Of a DNA stretch of 64,000 nt, positions 28,383-38,775 are shown in pieces. A program made the translations under genes and the position numbers. Each line of letters opens with the position of its first letter. Position 1 is the first letter of the stretch. A model generated the notes under the pieces. It ran no database searches. It saw only the letters and a program-made list of their open reading frames with translations, and was not told the origin of the DNA. This DNA is from Posidonia oceanica (lineage: Eukaryota > Streptophyta > Magnoliopsida > Alismatales > Posidoniaceae), in contig JAZBRS010000077.1 of NCBI GenBank assembly GCA_037176725.1, positions 4,836,001 through 4,900,000 of the forward strand, given 5' to 3'.

Positions 28383-30294
28383 AGGTCAAGGGGACCGAGG
28401 GCGCTGCTCAGGGTTGACAAGACACCCCATCTGACAATGACGAGAGCCAGATGTTGCTGTAGACGTGAGTCACTTATTCAGTGGATGCACCGAAAATCAT
28501 GACTCTTCGCCGAATGCAAATGAATGCGAACACTAGGATGCTATGCCAATGCAAAGGCTTGTGCACGGTGCTTATGCAGATGTTATGCCTACACTAATGC
28601 TCATTGCGCTGTACTCCTCTAGGGGAAAGAGGGTGATGCATGCACGTGAAAAAGGAGGAAAATGCAATGCAATGGTCGCCGGGCAGTACTTCGGGAAAGT
28701 CGAATGACTAGGTGTGCTGAGCGGTGTACAGCTCTAGCGTGGGGGTGCCGTTTGTCAAGCTTTTGCTGTAGGCGTAGGCGATGCAAGTGCTGAAAATAAA
28801 AGGCTGAAAGTAAGGATGCAGTGGATGTGCATGCGGCGGCGGGCACGTAACGCCCGTGAAATGAAGTGTGGAAGTTGGTATAATGACTACAGAGAAGTAG
28901 TAGCGCAATAAGAATGCAATGTTATGCAATGGGGCATGCAAAATCGAGAAACCGATCCCAGGCCGCGCACTACTGTGAGTATCATCCAAAGCCGGCAAGC
29001 TGTGAAAGTCTTACAGGTGCTGAGGATGGTACCTTAGGCAATACGCAAACTAGGGGTTCGAATCCTAAGCGCGCGATGCTATGCAGTGAAATGCAGTGTA
29101 TCAATAGTGGAACGTCAGGCATGCAAAATCGAGAAAACAATCCTGGGGCCGCGCACTACTGCAGGTACCATCCAAAGCCGGCAAGCTGCGAAAGTCTTGC
29201 GGGTGCCGAGGATGGTACCTTAGGCAATACACTAGCCAGGGGTTCGAATCCCAAGCATGCGATGCTCGGGTGTTGATGAAATGCAATACTAGGATTGACT
29301 CTATGGAGGATACGAGAAAGCTATATGATGATATGTGAATGAGATGCTGATGTTATGCAATGAAATGCAATGTATCAATAGTGGAACGTCAGGCATGCGA
29401 AACCGAGAAAACGATCCTAAGACCGCGTACTACTACGAGTATCATCCAAAGCCGGCAAGCTGCGAAAGTCTTACAGGTGCCGAGGATGATACATTAGGCA
29501 ATACGCGAACCAGGGGTTCGAATCCTAAGCACAGGATGCCCGTGTGATGATGAAATGGTAATGCCATGCAACAGAATGCTATTACACTACGACGAAGGGG
29601 TGATAAGTTAACAGACCTATCGCCGGATAGTTAGGGCTATCAGTCCACTAAGGAGTTGACAGACTCATCACCGGATAGTTGGGGAATATCGGCTCGAATG
29701 GGGGTGAGATGATACCAAGGGGCTGCTAGACGCACCTGGTATCTAAGGCATTGACAAGCCAGTAAGTCTGTCAGGCAAGAGGGGTGGTGACAAGTGGGAC
29801 GACTTGTAACCATGAATGCAATGGGAATACCATACCCGAAGGTGTGGCAGAGGTCCGTAGACGCTCCCGTAATAGTTGGGGATGTCAGCCCGAATGCAGA
29901 TGGAAATGGGATTCCATGGGGCAGCAAATAAAGATGCCCCTGGTATACCAAGGGACAGCCGAGGTGCCCATGGCATCAAAATGCAAGGTGGAGACAACAT
30001 TAATGGGTTTGTCAGTCGAGTAGTTAAGGGTACCAGCCCTTAAGGCAAAGCAGACTAGAGCAGAAGTAAAACAAATAAGAGCAGAAGTAAGGAAATAAGC
30101 AGATAAACAAGCAGACTAAATAGAGCAAAAGCCAAGGCAAAGCAGACGAGGGAGGTGCAAAACCTAAGTAGAGTAGCCATGAGGTGACTCGCTAGGAGTT
30201 TGCACAGAAGAGCGACCAAAACAGGCAAAAGAGGCAGACAAGGAAAGCAAAAGCCGCGAGCGAAAAAGCCAGAAGCGAAAGTCGAAGTCTTGTA
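28383..30294 (-). other. Non-coding interior of Tat-2
   Basis: No gag, protease, RT or integrase motif is present in any frame. The left part is conserved with the 3' region of Tat-1. The middle holds three repeats with a B-box-like word. The right part (29,560-30,060) repeats the GATAGTTAGGGCTATCAG and AGATGCCCCTGGTAT words of Tat-1. The last 230 bases before the PBS are AAGCAGA-rich low complexity. Retention of PBS and polypurine tract and loss of all genes suggests selection only for being copied in trans. Confidence 0.7.
28934..29560. repeat. Three copies of a 185-274 bp repeat with a B-box-like GGTTCGAATCC word
   Basis: Copies start GGCATGCAAAATCGAGAAA at about 28,933, 29,118 and 29,392 and run through AGTATCATCCAAAGCCGGCA, AGCTGCGAAAGTCTTACAGG, TGCCGAGGATGGTACCTTAG and GGGGTTCGAATCC. 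The second interval is longer because of about 90 extra bases. All three copies keep the 11-base word GGTTCGAATCC (near 29,055, 29,240 and 29,515), identical to the tRNA T-arm/Pol III B box. No complete tRNA cloverleaf can be drawn. Confidence 0.8.
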
Positions 30295-30313
30295 TCCCTA
30301 GTGGAGTCGCCAC
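30295..30313 (-). other. Primer binding site of Tat-2
   Basis: Minus strand GTGGCGACTCCACTAGGGA follows the LTR end ATTACTACA. It matches the tRNA-Arg type site with one mismatch (CTAGGGA for CTGGGGA, again a CHG-context G-to-A). Confidence 0.88.
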
Positions 30314-31040
30314 TGTAGTAATCCCGGTGTTCAGATCGTCCATGCACACTGCCAAAGCTCGCGTGCACCGATCGGAATCAGGCTCACTATAAGCAACTAT
30401 GTCCGAGGAGGAAGGCTCAACTCGAAAACACTTAAAACAGAGGAGAAAAGATAAGAAAAAAAGAAGATAAGACAATTCAGAGTCGCCACCGTGTCTATTA
30501 TCGAGAGACAAGGAAAACCGGGGGAAGTGCGTGGATTAACACACAAAACCAAGCAAAGGATGCAATGCAAAGGAAAACAAATGCAAATGAAAGCAAATGA
30601 GATGACTCATGCCTAGGATAAGGGCAATATGGTCATTGTGGGTCAAAAGACTGGGCAAGGACTCCTGTTACGTGCGGGGAAGGTGTTAGGCACCCCCGAC
30701 ACGCCTGAGAATCGGTCTTTCTCGGCTTACGCTCGCATACGCAGGGAAATGCAGGTTTGAATGCCTAAATGCCAATGAATGCCTGAATGAATGCTCAAAG
30801 GTGTGCTCTAAGTGGTGGAATGCAATGCGAGGAAGTAAACGTGCAGTCTAAGCACTCAGCAACGCTGTCTGTGTTCCGAATCGGTCGAAACCTGACTCGT
30901 GAGAACTCCAGGCAGTAAGCATCACTGCCCTATATGCAAATGCAAGCGAGAAAGCAAAACTGCGGTAAAACCAAGCAATGTAGGCGACATGCAAGAGAAA
31001 ATAGCATTAAATACGCAAAACAATGCGAGAAACAGAAGCG

Positions 31041-31217
31041 GCATGTGAAACGGTGCCAAAGACAGAGTGGGCATGCAAAACGGTGCCAAAAGCAAAGCAG
31101 ACACGAAGAACGGTGCCAAAGCAAGGCGAGCGTGCAAAACGGTGCGAGAAAATAGAGCGGCACGCGAAACGGTGCCAAAAGCAAAGCGGGCATGCAAAAC
31201 GGTGCCAAAACAAGCAA
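31041..31217. repeat. 30-bp tandem repeat (about 6 units) in the Tat-2 5' LTR
   Basis: The unit is GCATGCAAAACGGTGCCAAA followed by about 10 variable bases (AGCAAAGCGG type). Units start at 31,041, 31,071 and 31,101 and continue at about 30-base spacing, with one 29-base unit. It is absent from the 3' LTR of the same element. The GGCATGCAAA core is shared with the 43-bp array of Tat-1. Confidence 0.88.
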
Positions 31218-34200
31218 AATAAATCATCGGTAAAGCCATGCAGATGCAGATGTAGAGAAAAAGAGCAGGAGAAGCAAAGGAGAGACAAACAGTGTAAGCA
31301 CGAGAATGAACACTGTTTAAGGACCGCGCGAAGTAGGTGTGAAGACCTACAAAGGGGAAGAGAAGCAAGTGGAGGGATTACCACTGTTCTGTGACTGTTT
31401 CCCACCAAAGTGTCCCACAATGTGTCTCGCACGCTGCCAAAAGCTCGCGATGCGATCGGATCGTGGAAAAGGGGGAAGAAAGTCGCAATTAGTGGTGAAT
31501 CCAAAGGAAACACAACACAAAAATACCGAGAGTACGCGAAATGGGGAATAGAGTCGATAGATAAGAAGAGGGAGTCCTAATCTATATGCTCGAGAAGTCA
31601 GAAAGCAAAAACGATGCTTGCAATGCAAATGGGGTGCAAATGAATGCTGTGCAAGGGTTCAAGAGGACTTACCTTGGAGATCTGAATCCTGATCCGAGAA
31701 ATGCTTGGTCTGCATTGAAGTACACTCCACCAGGGTCGTCCAGGTAGCTTGGTTGAAAAGATCCGGTGGTCCAATCAGAAGATAAGCTGGCTTCAAGGCA
31801 GAAGGGCCAAGAACAGGAGAGAAGAATGGATCTAAGTGTAAAGGAGGTCCTAGAGGTGTGCAAAATAGGTCCTCCCACGTAAATGGAAGCTAAGTGTGCT
31901 TAAGTGTGTGCAAGAAATGCTAAATGCAATGATACACGGGTGCAATGCCTGCAGAAATGCAAGAAAGGACCTAAGAACAACTTTTCAGAGAACTTAGGGA
32001 CCTATATGCAAGTTTTGAAAAAGTTAAGGACCTAGATGCAAGAATTTTGAAAAGTTAGGGGCTTATATGCAAGATTTTTGAAAACAGGAGGGTCTGAGTG
32101 CAATTTTGCAAAATGCAGGGTTTAAAATGCAATTTTATAAGGTAAAACATGCATTTGAATAAGTTTTGAAAACATGTGAAGGACTCGCATGCAATTTGAA
32201 AACATGCAGGGGTTGAAATGCAATTTAATAAGGTAAACATGCATTTAAATATTTTTTTATAAACATGCTGTGGACTGGAATGCAATTTTGAAATATGTAG
32301 GGGCTAAAATGCAATTTTATAAAGAAAAATGCAAGCTAAATGTATGTTGTGAATTATGTAGGGGACCTATGTGCAAAAATTAGAAAACATAGGCTAAAAA
32401 TGCAATGCAGTAAGGAAAAGATGAAAACTAAATGATTTAACAACAGATCAGAGGACTCGATTGCAAATAAAACAAAGATTAGGACTAAAACGCAATTTAA
32501 TAAGGTAAAAGACAGAAGATTAAATGAGTTTATCAACCAGAGGACTAAAATGTAAAAGCAAAAAGATGTTGGACTGGAAAATAAAGAATAAAAACTACAT
32601 TTGAACTACAACAGGACCATAATGCAAATAAAATAAATGGCAGGACTAGAAATTAAAAACAGAAACTTAAAATGAACTGGAAATGGATGGAAATGCAAAT
32701 AAAATAAATAACTGGGCTGGAAATAAAGAAAAGTAAATAAGCTGTAACTGTAGAGGATCTAAAAGTAAATAAAAAAACATGCAGGGCTTGAACTAAAATA
32801 AAGCTTAAAGGAATATACAACAGGAGGACTAATAAGCAAATAAACAGAACCTTAGGATTTCTATGCAATTTCATATGGTTTTAAATCAAACTTAAATAAT
32901 TCTTCAACGATGGCAAGACCGGAAAGCAATAAAATAAAAGTGCGAGGCAAACATGCAATATTTGGCAAAAATAGCATAGTTAACAAAAATAAGTGCACAG
33001 TAAATGAAGGCAAAGGTGGCCACTGTAGCACAGAGCTACCAGTGGCTGGGGACGGAGGAGGAGGGGTGCTGGCGAGGCGCTGAGCGGCTAGGGGCGTGCT
33101 CTGGAGACGTGCAGAGACCGGAGCGACGTTGGCGAGCTGCGACGTTGCCTGGAGCAGGCCAGAGAGGTCGACGGAGAACTGCAAACTTGCTTGGAGGTCG
33201 AACCGGCGATCGACGCGACGTCATGGCGATTCGAAGCCACTGGAGAGCTCCTGGGACTCAAGCGGACTTCGGGTGATGTCTGGAAGCTAGTTCTACTCAC
33301 GAAGCGGCGTTTCCAGTCGCAGACTCGCCGGAGAAGACGAGTCAGCGGCGGTGCTGACCCGACGAAAGAGGGAGGATAACCCTAATCTGAGGGGTGAAGA
33401 AGCATGCTGGAATGAAAACTAAGCTTGAGGGGAGGAATGGTACCTTTTCTACTGGCTGGGATGTCCTCCCGACGTTGGCTGATTCAGTGGTCGCCGGCGG
33501 AGGTCGTCCGGTGGTTGCAGGTGTTGTCGACGGCTCGGGAGCGTCCGGATCTCCTCAGTGATGTGCTCCGGTGCTTCCCAGATGCTCGGAGCAAAGCTTC
33601 AACGGCCGGCGCGAGATTTGGCTTCTGTGGGTGCACAAAAGGCAGCAGGAGGTGGAGGTGGCTGTCCTCTGCTCTCTGGCTCAATTGGAGGGTGCTGGTG
33701 ACTTGCTGGAGGCCTGGTGATGGATTCTGGATTCTCAGGTTAGGTCGTGGTTTGCTGGAGAAGGAGGATTGCTAGTGGTGGATTTTCTGGCAGAGAAGTG
33801 TAGCAGGTGTTTGTGGTGTTGGGTTCGAGCTGTGGTGAGGGTTAGAGGGGAAGCTTGGGTGGTTTTGGAAGGTAGTGTTCTGGGGAGTATGATGGTGGAG
33901 TTTGGGAAGGAGAAGAGGCCTACGTTGCTGGGAATTCCAGGGGAGATGGAGTTGGGTTGCAGTGGTGGATTTCAAGCGATTGGGAGGGATTTTGGGCTAA
34001 ATTCTGGGCGTGGAATGGGGGGCTGAAGTGCTGGAGTTCTGGGTGAGATTGGGGGGTGAATTGTGAGTGGTTCGGGTGGAGATGGAGGCTCTGGTTTCAG
34101 TGGAAAGGAAGAGGAAGAAGAGGTTTGTTTTTTCTGGATTCTCTTGCTCTCTCCTTTGGGACGAAAAAGGGCTGTCAAGGAGGAGGAAGATAGAGGAGTT

Positions 34201-34429
34201 TTGATCGAGCTAGAGCACTCGATGGAGCTGGCAGAAGGCATGGCTTCTGCTGGCAAATGGCAGGAGGTCGGCAGCAAGGGCAGTGAGGAGTAGGCCAGTG
34301 AGAGGCATGGGCTGTGAGGCTGCAAACGCTGCGCGGTGGAGTGAAAGCAGAGGTTGAGTGCTGCGACGGGCGGCCGACTGTAAGAGGTGAGTCTGCAAAG
34401 AAAGCGTACTGAGGTTTGAAAATCGACGA

Positions 34430-34665
34430 GGGAAGGGGAGGAGAAGAAGAGGAAGAAAGGTGCTGCACGTGGGAAAAGAAAAGAAAGAAAGAAAGAAAAG
34501 AAAGAAGAGAAGAGGGAGAGGAAAGGGCTGGACTGGGCTAGAAGAGAGAAAAAAGAAATAGAAAAGAAAGGAAGAAGAAAAGGAAAGGAAGAAGAGAAAG
34601 AAGAAAATAAAAATAAAAATAAGAATAAAAATAAAAATAAAATAAAAATAGAAAAGGATGGGAAA
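34430..34665. repeat. Polypurine tract of the Tat-2 5' LTR
   Basis: AAAG- and GGAAG-rich purine run on the plus strand ending in an AAAATAAAAATAAG microsatellite. It occupies the same LTR position as the tracts in Tat-1 and Tat-4. Confidence 0.88.
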
Positions 34666-34679
34666 AGTTTTTAGAATAG

Positions 34680-36060
34680 TTGTGTTTAGGTTAGGATTTT
34701 AATTAGGTTTTTAGTGATTGTTTTTAATTAGCTAATTAGGATTAAAGAGTTTTAGTTTTAATTAGGGTTTTTAGAGTTTTCTTTTCTTTAGATTGTTTTT
34801 GATTTTGTTTGAATGTTTGTTAAGTTTTTTAAATTGTTTCTTAATTATGTTTTTCTTGTTAAGTATTTGGGATGTTAATTAGGATTTTTAAAAGTTTGTT
34901 TTTAAATTAATTAGGGTGAGTTTTAGATTTTTGATTTTAATCTTTTTTCTCAAGTCTTCTTTGATTTGTTTTTTTTTTAAATTTTTTTTGTTAAGTTCTT
35001 TTAATATTTTTTTAGTTAAGTTTTTAATTAATTGAGTGTTTTTAGATTTTTGATTGTTTGTTTTTTGCTTTTTAATTAGGTTTTCAAATTGTTTCTTTTT
35101 AGGATTGTTAAGTTAAGTTAAGTTTTTTTTGACTTAGCATTTTTTAATTGTTTTCTTTCCTCTTAGGATTTGTTTTTGATTTTTTTTTAGTAGGGTTTTT
35201 ACTTTTGCTTGTTTTGATTACATTTTGGTTTTTTCCTTGATTTTACAGCATTTTCTTTTTGTTTGTTTTGCATTTTTTAGTTGCATTCTTAGTTTTTAGT
35301 TTCAGTTAGTTTTAGTTAGGTTTTTGTTTTTAATTGTTTGTTTAAGTTTTTAATTATTTCTTTTTAGGATTTTGATTTGTTTTCCTTTTGTTTTTAGAGT
35401 TTTAAAGGTTTTTAAGGATTTTTTAGAGATTTAGTAAGAGAAAGGAAAAGAAAAGAAAAAGGAAGAAGAAAGAGGAGAAAAGGTGGAGTAAGGAAGAAAG
35501 AGGGGAGTTGAAAGAAAATAATTTTTAGAAAACCAAAGAAAATGCTAAAAATAAGATAAAAATAGAAATAAGATTTAGAAGAGATAGATGCACAAGGGGG
35601 GCCCACAGCCAGGCGGGAAGAAGAGAGAGAAGGGAGTGAAAAGAAGGAGGATAATCAGGAGAGAGAGAGGAGAGAGAAAAGAATAATCTGGGAGAGAGAA
35701 AAGGATAATTTGGAGAAATGAAGGGGTTAGAGGTTTAGAAAAGAGGTGAAATTTGGGGAATGTGTGGCCTAGGGTCTCTAGTGTTAGACCTAGGGTTTGG
35801 GTTTGGTTTTGGGAAAGTTTTGGAAGGGTTTTGAGGTGTAGAAAAAGGATAGTTTTACCTAGGTTTTCTAGGGTTTTTGGGAGTGGTTTTGGTTTGGAAA
35901 TTTTGAGGGTTTTTGGGTAGGTTTGCTAAGTTGGGGATGGTGAGTTTTCCTATGGTTTTTGGTTAGTTTTTGGGCTTGGGAAAGGGGTGTGATTCTAGGT
36001 TAAGTTTGGGCTTGTTTTGGAGAGGAGGATGAAAAGGAATGTGTAGGTTTCGGCCTAGAT
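34680..36060. repeat. T-rich low-complexity LTR start of Tat-2
   Basis: About 1.4 kb of TTTTTAATTxxGTTTTT-type sequence (AT-rich, T-biased on plus) with a purine island (35,425-35,720), and TAGGGTTTGGG-like words near 35,760-35,950. I see no gene. It is the extended counterpart of 20,700-21,180 in Tat-1. Confidence 0.6.
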
Positions 36061-36122
36061 TTGGATCCAGAAGTCACTAGGAGATTCCAATTGATCAAGC
36101 CTGTCAAAATGGAGTGTCAACA

Positions 36123-36739
36123 CTTATACTGTACATACCACCTAGACCCGCCTCCTGGCTACAGAGTGATTAACTCAACTGCTCTAGTGGGTGCTGATTC
36201 TGATTCTTCCAAGACCATTATGGATGTATGGTCTTGTTGATGGCAAGGATTTGCGATTACAACTTTCCCTTTCCTCAATGCATTTTGCTCTGCGGCATCC
36301 TCTGCTAGTGCCGTGAGTTGTTCCTGGAACAACAATTCCAAGTCTCCAAGTATCTAGGCCTCTGCAATTGCTCCTTCTTCTTTTTGAAGCTAGGTCAACA
36401 TAGTAGGCACTAGTTGCACCTTGAGCCTCATGCTCGGCTGTTCCTCTACCCGGAGTGATGCTTCTAGCTGTTAACTACATTGCTGGCTGGGATATCTGTC
36501 CTTGTGCAAATGCGATCTGACCTGGTAGGACTGCAGATAAGGTGGTCATGCTTTCTTGTTGAGCCCTTTGCTAGGTAGTTGTGTGTGCTGGCAGTGCTGA
36601 TTGACTGACTGATGAAGCTGTCTGCATCATTGGTGGGACTGCTCCTGAAACAGATTGTGTTGTTATGCTGGCTAGATTGGCCGACTGATCTGCTGGTGAA
36701 ACTGACTACGGCGTTGTGGCAATTAAGGATGCAGATAGA
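36123..36739 (-). pseudogene. Tat-3 polyprotein linker, truncated by Tat-2
   Basis: The frame at 36,159-36,341 (LRKGKVVIANP, DHTSIMVLEE) matches the Tat-1 linker at 9,746-10,060. Downstream pieces are Ala/Thr/Ser-rich and broken. The left end meets the Tat-2 LTR at 36,122 at a point equivalent to Tat-1 position of about 9,890. Confidence 0.65.
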
Positions 36740-37190
36740 CTAGTAAGTGATGCTACTAATGGGTGTGTTGACAACTCTAATGCTGTTGCTATGACTATTG
36801 GAAACTGTGGAAACTACTGAATATGCCTGGACCTCCATGCCGATTTGAACTTCCTGTGCATCAGACTGCCCCTCGTCTAAATAGTAATCTTTGACACAAA
36901 CCCACTCCTCTGCCAGCAATGGGGAAATCTGGCGTGGTGCTTGTTGTGTTATAGCTTGGCTCTGGTTGGGATCCTTGATACCTATGCTGGTGAAGTTAGT
37001 AAGACCCCAAGGGATGATCAGCTTCCGATTCTTCGAGCGCGGGAATCCATCTTTGTAGGGCTGCCAGTTGTATCCAAGGCCTTCGAAGTCTCTTCTTTCC
37101 ACTATTGCTAAGGGTTCGATGATTCCCTGGCCATACCACTCGAGAGGCTTTCCTTTTCTTTAACCCTGCCTATGAGAGAGGTTCTTGACC
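36740..37190 (-). pseudogene. Tat-3 G-patch-like segment
   Basis: Minus-strand codons give GKPLEWYGQGIIEPLA after a stop, then DFEGLGYNWQPYKDG and an EEWVCVKDYYLDEGQSD tail. This corresponds to Tat-1 10,871-11,350. One TAA lies in the glycine-rich part. Confidence 0.65.
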
Positions 37191-38166
37191 ATCTGAAGAG
37201 GGTTGCCATGAGCGGATAGATGGCTGATGCGTTCAAGATTCGGGATAAAGTTAACCGGTTCGAACTGATTAACATGGTATAAGGAGTCAGAACGCTTGGA
37301 GTCAAACTGGATAGTTTGAATGGATAGGGAAGAGACTGCCTCGATCCTCTCTTTGTCGAAGTTTTCCACCATGACAATGATGACGTCGTCACCCCAGCAG
37401 AACTTAATCATGCGGTGGAGGGTTGAGGGAATCACTTAATGCTTGTGCAACTACGGGTGCCCAAGCAGAAGGTTGAAGGACGGCTCCAAGTTGACGATGT
37501 AGAAATCCACATCAAATACAACTAGTCTGATGGTGATGGGAATGACCAGAATCCCCAGAGCATCGTGGTGCGTGTTGTTGAAGGCCGTCATCCCCTTGGT
37601 GGCTGGTATAACGTCCTCGGCTTTGAATCCGAGCGTGCTCGTTGTGCATAAGTGGCAGACATTAAGGCCTGCTCCATTATCGACCAACGTCAGGGGGATG
37701 CAAAAGTCCTTAAATTGCATCGTGATGAAAAGGTGTTGGTTGTGATTAATCCCTGCCAGAGGTAGTTTATTACTAGAAAAGAGATGACCTGGGGAACCGC
37801 GACCATGCCCACCATGCTCTCAAGGGCTACTGGCTGAATGGTTTGGGAGACGTGGGTAGCTTGGAACACACAAAGGAAGGTCTCTCGGTGCTTAGAGGAA
37901 GTATGGATCAGGTCCCAAATGGATATGTCAGCCTTTACCTTCCTCAGTTGGGCGGTGATATCAGCGGTGGGCTGGTCCTTTTTGTGGTGATAGAGGAAGA
38001 AGAGGTGGAGGGTTGAGTAGGGTTCTCTACAGTGGGAGGTTGGGCAGGCTGCTTTATTAGTGGAGCAAGGGTAGGCCTTGTGTTGGCAGGTTTGGTGGTC
38101 GACGCTGCTAGCTTGTACACCCTTCCTGACTGTGTGATGCTGTGCACATTTTGGTGGCGTAGTCAT
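37191..38166 (-). pseudogene. Tat-3 protease region
   Basis: The segment at 37,690-38,166 carries KVKADISIWDLIHTSSKHRE and a VFQATHVSQ stretch, then loses frame. The retropepsin part at 37,451-37,720 has LVDNGAG (Asp at residue 14 of that open frame) and FNLLLGHP, where Tat-1 has LLLGRP. It stops just before the WLHKHQ position. IPSTLHRMIKFCWGDDVIIV follows at 37,435-37,376. Catalytic residues are visible but the frame is broken at least twice. Confidence 0.82.
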
Positions 38167-38775
38167 ACGGGACTCTATGGGTGTCCCTAGTTAGGTTAAT
38201 GACCAGTAGAATACGAGCTGCAAGCTCCAGCGGGGTTTATGGTTGGCAGGGGGGCTTGCTAGCTGGGCTTGTTGCAAGGAAGGCTGGAAGGGCTGAGATG
38301 GCTCTGGCTGAGGCCTACCTAGTAAACAGATGGGTGGTTGAGCCTGTAATTGCATGGTAGGCCGCATGGTTGGGTGCTCTAGCTTGGCGGCCATTTGGAT
38401 CATATGGATCGCCGATTCGGAACTGGCGACAGCTAAGTGATAAAGAGGTAAGGGGAATGGCTTTGAGACATGGTCGATCAACATAGAGGGGTCCACTGTG
38501 GATGTAGCAGACCCAGAGGGGAAGATGGAGTGGACCCCTGAGGTCCCGACGCCTCCTGAACTCGGATGCTCCAGCAGGGGCTGACTGACTATGCTGGGGT
38601 GTTGGGTTGCTGATGTAGGGACAGATGTAGGTGCAGGTGTGGGTGCTGAGGTGGAGACTGCCTCTTACGTGTTAATAATGATGACCTTACGGTCAATCAA
38701 ATCCTGTATGGCTCCCCACAAAGTGAAACAATTATCCGTCGAGTGACCCGCGACTCAATGGTAATTGCAGAAGAG
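38167..38775 (-). pseudogene. Tat-3 gag zinc-knuckle region
   Basis: At 38,769-38,728 the minus strand reads FCNYH, a stop, then VAGHSTDNC, which keeps all four zinc ligands (C, H, H, C) of the CxxH...GHxxxxC knuckle apart from the inserted stop. The spacer after it contains SESAIHMIQMAAKLEHP and Gln/Pro-rich repeats. Confidence 0.7.

Larger units (their letters stand above)
23812..36122 (-). mobile_element. Tat-2: non-coding LTR retrotransposon derivative with large LTRs
   Basis: Two LTRs of the Tat-1 type (30,314-36,122 and 23,812-28,364) enclose only 1,949 bp that contain a PBS, repeats and a polypurine tract but no gag or pol. That is the architecture of a large non-autonomous (LARD-like) derivative that would depend on proteins of full elements. 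The LTRs differ in length (5,809 and 4,553 bp) and sequence. The flanking pentamers (GTTAG left, CTTAT right) are not identical, so the pair could also be two elements joined by recombination. It interrupts Tat-3. Confidence 0.75.
30314..36122 (-). repeat. 5' LTR of Tat-2 (5,809 bp)
   Basis: On minus it runs from TGTTGACACTCC (36,122) to GGGATTACTACA (30,314). It shows the family's block order but is 1.26 kb longer than the 3' LTR, through a longer T-rich start (34,680-36,060) and a 30-bp tandem repeat with surrounding sequence (31,000-31,640). The GGTGTTAGGCACCCCCGACA element is at 30,647-30,735. A donor-like AAAAG|GTACC is at 33,443. Confidence 0.87.

Noticed and set aside
29050..29070. tRNA gene because of GGGGTTCGAATCC
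   Set aside because: No acceptor stem, D-arm or anticodon arm can be paired around it in any of the three copies; kept only as a B-box-like word.
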